Origin: an uncultured Bacteroidia bacterium
GTDB lineage: Bacteria > Bacteroidota > Bacteroidia > Bacteroidales > UBA932
Assembly: GCA_902784435.1 (NCBI GenBank)
Contig: CACZUR010000002.1
Span: 50,817 to 114,816 of the forward strand
Length of the DNA stretch: 64,000 nucleotides
Direction: 5' to 3'
The translations under genes and the position numbers were made by a program. Positions 59,693-64,000 of the stretch are shown one piece after another; position 1 is the stretch's first letter, and the number at the start of each line of letters is the position of its first letter. The notes beneath the pieces were generated by a model. The model worked only from the letters and a program-made list of their open reading frames with translations, was not told the DNA's origin and ran no database searches.

Positions 59693-62600
59693 CTACAGTT
59701 CGTTCATCATTTCCATGGCGTCGGTCTTGGAACCGACCACGATGTCCTGATAACGGCTGAGACCGGTGCCGGCAGGAATCAAGTGACCGCAAATCACGTT
59801 TTCCTTCAGGCCTTCCAGATAGTCTACGCGGGCACGGATGGCGGCCTCGGACAGCACCTTGGTCGTTTCCTGGAAGGAAGCGGCGCTGATGAAGGAGCCG
59901 GTCTTCAGTGCGGCACGGGTGATACCCTGGAGTACCTGGGAACCAGTAGCGGGACGGGCCGGACGGGCAACCACCAGTTTGGCACCCTGACGCTCCAGCG
60001 AAGCGTTTTCGCTGCGCAGGTCGCGGGCACTGATGATGTCGCCTTCCTCGTAGCGGACGCTATCACCGTGATCTTCCACATAGAACTTGCCGAAGATCTC
60101 GTCGTTGCGGTCCATGAACTCCCACTTGTCCACCAGTTCTTCCTGGAGGAATTCGGTGTCGCCGGGGTCGTTGATCTGCACCTTGCGCATCATCTGACGA
60201 ACGATGATCTCGAAGTGCTTGTCGTTGATCTTCACACCCTGGAGACGGTACACGGCCTGAATCTCGTTCACGATGTATTCCTGTGCCTTCACAGGTCCCA
60301 GGATGTTCAGGATGTCGGTAGGCGAAGTGCCGCCGTCGGACAGACGGGTACCGGCCTTCACATAGTCGTTCTCCTGGACCAGGATCTGCTTGGTCATGGG
60401 AACCTCGTAACGGCATTCCTTGCCGGAGCGGTTCTTGATCACGATTTCACGTTTACCGCGCTTCACCTTGCCCATGATGACCTCACCGTTGATTTCGGAG
60501 AGGATGGCAGGGTTGGACGGGGTACGTGCCTCGAAGAGTTCCGTCACACGCGGCAGACCGCCGGTGATATCGGACGCCTTGCCGATAGCGCGGGGGATCT
60601 TGATGATGACGTCGCCCACCTTCACGGTGTCTCCGTCGTTCATCATGATGTGCGCGCCCACGGGCAGGTTGTACTGGCGAAGGACCACGCCTTCCCCGTT
60701 CACGATGAGCATGGCAGGGCTCTTGGTCTTGTCCTTGCTCTCGATGATGACCTTGTCCGTATTGGTGGCGAATTCGTCGGCGCTCTCCTCACGGTAAGTG
60801 CTGCCTTCTATCATGTTCTCGAAGCGGACGATACCGTCGGCCTCCACGATGGTGGTGGCGTTGTAGGCATCCCATTCGCAGATGAGGTCCTTGGGCTTGA
60901 CCGTGTCTCCGTCCTTGAAGTACAGGGTGGAGCCGTAAGGGATATCGTACTGGGAATAGGTCATACCGGTGCGCTCGTCCACGATGCGGAGTTCCGTCAT
61001 GCGGGACACTACGACCTGGTTCACGCTGCCGTCCTCGTTGATACGGTCGATGGTGCGCAGTTCCTCGAACTGGAGCTTACCTTCGTACTTGGAGACGATG
61101 GTGTTGTCGGCCACGGAACCGGAAGCGGTACCACCCACGTGGAAGGTACGCAGGGTAAGCTGAGTACCCGGCTCGCCGATGGACTGGGCGGCGATAACGC
61201 CCACCACTTCACCGGTTTCCACCATGCGGGAGGTAGCCAGGTTGCGGCCATAGCACTTGGCGCACACGCCCTTGCGGGATTCGCAGGTGAGCACGCTGCG
61301 GATTTCCACCTGCTCGATGGGCAGGGAGTCGATGAGGGCAGCGGTGTCCTCGCGGATCTCCTCGCCGGCGGCGATGATGAGTTCGCCGGTGAGCGGGTTG
61401 TGGATGTCGTGCACGGAAGTACGGCCCAGGATGCGTTCACCCAGGGATTCCACCACCTCGTCCTTGTTCTTGATGGCCGTGGCGATGAGGCCGCGAAGGG
61501 TTCCGCAGTCTTCCTCGGTGATGATCACGTCGTGGGACACGTCCACCAGACGGCGGGTCAGGTAACCGGCATCGGCCGTCTTCAGGGCGGTGTCGGCCAG
61601 ACCCTTACGGGCACCGTGCGTAGAGATGAAGTACTCCAGCACGGACATGCCTTCCTTCAGGTTGGACACGATGGGGTTCTCGATGATTTCCGCACCGGCG
61701 GCGCCGCTCTTCTGGGGCTTGGCCATGAGGCCGCGCATGCCGCACAGCTGCTTGATCTGCTGGGCGGAACCACGGGCACCGGAATCCAGCATCATGTACA
61801 CCGGGTTGAAGCCCTGCTGGTCCGCAGAGATTTGCTTCTTCACGATGGCGGTGAGCTGGTTGTCGATGCTGGTCCACAGGTCGATAACCTTGTTGTAGCG
61901 CTCGTTGTTGGTGATGAAACCCATGGAGAAGTTGGCCTTGATGGCATCTACCTCCGAGTAACCCTTCTCGATGAGGGCGGTCTTCTCCTCGGGGATGAGG
62001 ACATCGCCCAGGTTGAAGGAGATACCCGCACGGAAGGCCTGGTCGTAACCCAGATTCTTGATGTCGTCCAGGAACTGGGCGGTACGGGTTACGCCGGTGT
62101 GCTTGATCACGTCGGTGATGACGCTGCGCAGGGCCTTCTTGCCCAGGACGTCGTTCACGTAAGGCACTTCCTCCGGGATGTACTGGTTCACGATGATGCG
62201 GCCGGCGGTGGTTTCCACCATCTCGTAGCCCTTGCTCAGATCCTGCTTGTCCTTGGGCAGGCGGACCTTGATGGGGGCGTGCATGTCGATCTTCTTCTCG
62301 TCGAAGGCGATGATCACTTCCTCGGGGCCGTAGAATCTGAGCTTGGAACCCTTGGCACCGGGACGCTCCTTGGTGATGTAGTACAGACCCAGCACCATGT
62401 CCTGGGAAGGAACGGTGATAGGAGAGCCGTTGGCCGGGTTCAGGATGTTGTGGGAACCCAGCATCAGGAGCTGTGCCTCCATGATGGCGGCATTGCCCAG
62501 GGGCAGGTGGATGGCCATCTGGTCACCGTCGAAGTCTGCGTTGAAGGCCGTACAGGCCAGCGGATGCAGCTGGATGGCCTTGCCCTCGATCATGCGGGGC

Positions 62601-63988
62601 TGGAAGGCCTGGATACCCAGACGGTGCAGGGTAGGTGCACGGTTCAGCAGCACGGGATGACCCTTCATCACGTTCTCCAGGATGTCCCAGATAACGGGGT
62701 CGCGGCGGTCTACGATCTTCTTGGCGCTCTTGACAGTCTTGACGATGCCGCGCTCGATGAGCTTGCGGATCACGAAAGGCTTGTAGAGCTCTGCAGCCAT
62801 GAATTTCGGGAGACCGCACTCGTGCATGTTCAGCTCCGGACCTACGACGATAACCGAGCGGGCCGAATAGTCCACGCGCTTACCCAGGAGGTTCTGACGG
62901 AAGCGGCCCTGCTTGCCCTTGAGGGAATCGGACAGGGACTTCAGCGCCCTGTTGGATTCGCTCTTGACGGCAGAGCTCTTCTTGGAGTTGTCGAAGAGGC
63001 TGTCCACGGCTTCCTGGAGCATGCGCTTTTCGTTGCGCAGGATCACCTCGGGAGCCTGGATCTGGATGAGCTTCTTCAGACGGTTGTTACGGATGATAAC
63101 ACGGCGATAGAGGTCGTTGAGGTCGCTGGTGGCGAATCGGCCGCCATCCAGCGGAACCAGCGGACGAAGATCCGGCGGGGTGACGGGAATCACCTTCATG
63201 ATCATCCACTCCGGACGGTTCACATCCTTGGACTCCTGGAACCACTTGACCACGGACAGGCGCTTGAGGATTTCGGTCTTGCGCTGCTGGGAGCTTTCTG
63301 CACGCATTTCGCGGCGCAGGCTGCGGCCCAGTTCCTCCACGTCAATTTCCTTGAGCAGGTCGTAGATGCCCTCGGCGCCCATCTTGGCCACCAGGTTCAT
63401 CCCGTCTTCCCAGACAAGGCCTTCCTCCACCTTCTTGCGGCGGATTTCGGCCAGACGCTCCTGTGCGGTGAAATATTCATCCTCCGACAGCAGGGCCATC
63501 TTCTCCAGGCGCATATCCTCCGGAACCTCGTCCGTGCCCAGCAGACCGGGATCCACCACGATGTACTTTTCGTAGTAGATGACGGACTCCAGCTTCTTGG
63601 ACGGGACACCCAGGAGGGCGCTGATCTTGTTGGGAGCGCTCTTGAAGTACCAGATATGAGCTACCGGAACGGTGAGGGTGATGTGACCCATGCGCTCGCG
63701 GCGGACCTTCTTCTCCGTCACTTCCACGCCGCAGCGGTCGCACACGATTCCGCGGTAGCGGATTCTCTTGTACTTGCCGCAGTAGCACTCGTAGTCCTTG
63801 GTGGGACCGAAGATCTTCTCGCAGAACAGACCTTCACGCTCCGGCTTGTAAGTCCTGTAGTTCACCGTTTCCGGCTTCAGGACCTCGCCGCAGGAACGCT
63901 CGGTGATGTCTTCCGGAGAAGCGAGCGAAATGGAAATGCGGGAGAAATTGCTCTTTACCTTGTTTTCCTTATTGTTAAAAGCAGGCAT
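59693..63988 (-). CDS. rpoC: DNA-directed RNA polymerase subunit beta'
   Basis: 1431 aa, complete, usual length for Bacteroidota beta'. Zn-binding [20 protein letters not shown] near residue 68, the active-site [14 protein letters not shown] with the Mg-binding Asp triad, and the second Zn site [16 protein letters not shown] near residue 900. It forms the catalytic cleft of RNA polymerase with RpoB, whose gene should lie just beyond the right edge. The start ATG at 63988 ([13 protein letters not shown]) is 12 bp from the window end. Confidence 0.98.
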   Translation of the reverse strand: MPAFNNKENKVKSNFSRISISLASPEDITERSCGEVLKPETVNYRTYKPEREGLFCEKIFGPTKDYECYCGKYKRIRYRGIVCDRCGVEVTEKKVRRERMGHITLTVPVAHIWYFKSAPNKISALLGVPSKKLESVIYYEKYIVVDPGLLGTDEVPEDMRLEKMALLSEDEYFTAQERLAEIRRKKVEEGLVWEDGMNLVAKMGAEGIYDLLKEIDVEELGRSLRREMRAESSQQRKTEILKRLSVVKWFQESKDVNRPEWMIMKVIPVTPPDLRPLVPLDGGRFATSDLNDLYRRVIIRNNRLKKLIQIQAPEVILRNEKRMLQEAVDSLFDNSKKSSAVKSESNRALKSLSDSLKGKQGRFRQNLLGKRVDYSARSVIVVGPELNMHECGLPKFMAAELYKPFVIRKLIERGIVKTVKSAKKIVDRRDPVIWDILENVMKGHPVLLNRAPTLHRLGIQAFQPRMIEGKAIQLHPLACTAFNADFDGDQMAIHLPLGNAAIMEAQLLMLGSHNILNPANGSPITVPSQDMVLGLYYITKERPGAKGSKLRFYGPEEVIIAFDEKKIDMHAPIKVRLPKDKQDLSKGYEMVETTAGRIIVNQYIPEEVPYVNDVLGKKALRSVITDVIKHTGVTRTAQFLDDIKNLGYDQAFRAGISFNLGDVLIPEEKTALIEKGYSEVDAIKANFSMGFITNNERYNKVIDLWTSIDNQLTAIVKKQISADQQGFNPVYMMLDSGARGSAQQIKQLCGMRGLMAKPQKSGAAGAEIIENPIVSNLKEGMSVLEYFISTHGARKGLADTALKTADAGYLTRRLVDVSHDVIITEEDCGTLRGLIATAIKNKDEVVESLGERILGRTSVHDIHNPLTGELIIAAGEEIREDTAALIDSLPIEQVEIRSVLTCESRKGVCAKCYGRNLATSRMVETGEVVGVIAAQSIGEPGTQLTLRTFHVGGTASGSVADNTIVSKYEGKLQFEELRTIDRINEDGSVNQVVVSRMTELRIVDERTGMTYSQYDIPYGSTLYFKDGDTVKPKDLICEWDAYNATTIVEADGIVRFENMIEGSTYREESADEFATNTDKVIIESKDKTKSPAMLIVNGEGVVLRQYNLPVGAHIMMNDGDTVKVGDVIIKIPRAIGKASDITGGLPRVTELFEARTPSNPAILSEINGEVIMGKVKRGKREIVIKNRSGKECRYEVPMTKQILVQENDYVKAGTRLSDGGTSPTDILNILGPVKAQEYIVNEIQAVYRLQGVKINDKHFEIIVRQMMRKVQINDPGDTEFLQEELVDKWEFMDRNDEIFGKFYVEDHGDSVRYEEGDIISARDLRSENASLERQGAKLVVARPARPATGSQVLQGITRAALKTGSFISAASFQETTKVLSEAAIRARVDYLEGLKENVICGHLIPAGTGLSRYQDIVVGSKTDAMEMMNEL

Positions 63989-64000
63989 ATTCGTTACTTT

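Overview
The window is a gene-dense piece of a high-GC Bacteroidota (Bacteroidales-type) chromosome. Evidence: a SusC/SusD pair with a DUF6377-type sensor, families of surface lipoproteins with fimbrillin-like and GLUG-like repeats, two GH97 enzymes, Bacteroidota promoter elements (TAnnTTTG), and housekeeping genes of the expected type. The genus cannot be fixed from sequence alone; a gut lineage is plausible. No tRNA, rRNA, CRISPR array, transposase or phage gene was found. rpoC is complete at the right edge. The left edge starts inside a repeat region.

Layout. 1-569: a 53-bp tandem repeat array. 570-9027: a Gfo/Idh/MocA oxidoreductase converging on a minus-strand alpha-glucan operon (GH13 amylase, GH13 cyclomaltodextrinase, GH97 alpha-glucosidase, then a uridine-kinase-like nucleoside kinase). 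9226-13181: a lipoprotein, lysS and a SpoU/TrmH RNA methyltransferase. 13182-13908: a composite repeat island. 13909-19425: histidine phosphatase, small export protein and PfkB kinase (minus), diverging from a UPF0104 membrane protein, aroE and ssb (plus). 19426-20054: a second 53-bp array plus a minisatellite. 20055-26046: the cysS-xth-aldolase operon (minus) diverging from folD and a double-domain alpha/beta hydrolase (plus).

26049-57057 holds the main metabolic theme. A SusC/SusD operon continues into six large repeat lipoproteins, one free phosphodiester glycosidase (NAGPA/DUF2233) and three tiny ORFs, one before each of the last three lipoproteins. One repeat lipoprotein ends in a phosphodiester glycosidase and another in an SGNH esterase. 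Beyond a strong terminator follow a GlpT/UhpT-type organophosphate antiporter, a retaining-type GH97 and a histidine phosphatase fused to a third phosphodiester glycosidase. A TPR/DUF6377 regulator is divergent, and beyond it lie a GlcNAc-kinase-like protein and an EEP-family hydrolase. My reading, which is inference, is a locus for capturing and dismantling a phosphorylated, phosphodiester-containing and probably acylated glycan.

The most unusual DNA is non-coding. Every convergent gene pair with a real gap is filled with repeats: 53-bp arrays, 84-bp arrays built on a 19-bp palindrome, and 22-bp arrays with a constant 10-mer and changing 12-mers. Convergent pairs without repeats have almost no gap. 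The 84-bp and 22-bp modules recur in the same order about 45 kb apart. In addition, aroE, cysS and the RNA methyltransferase gene carry in-frame insertions made of inverted repeats. In aroE and cysS these share a near-identical 32-nt loop between unrelated but self-complementary arms.
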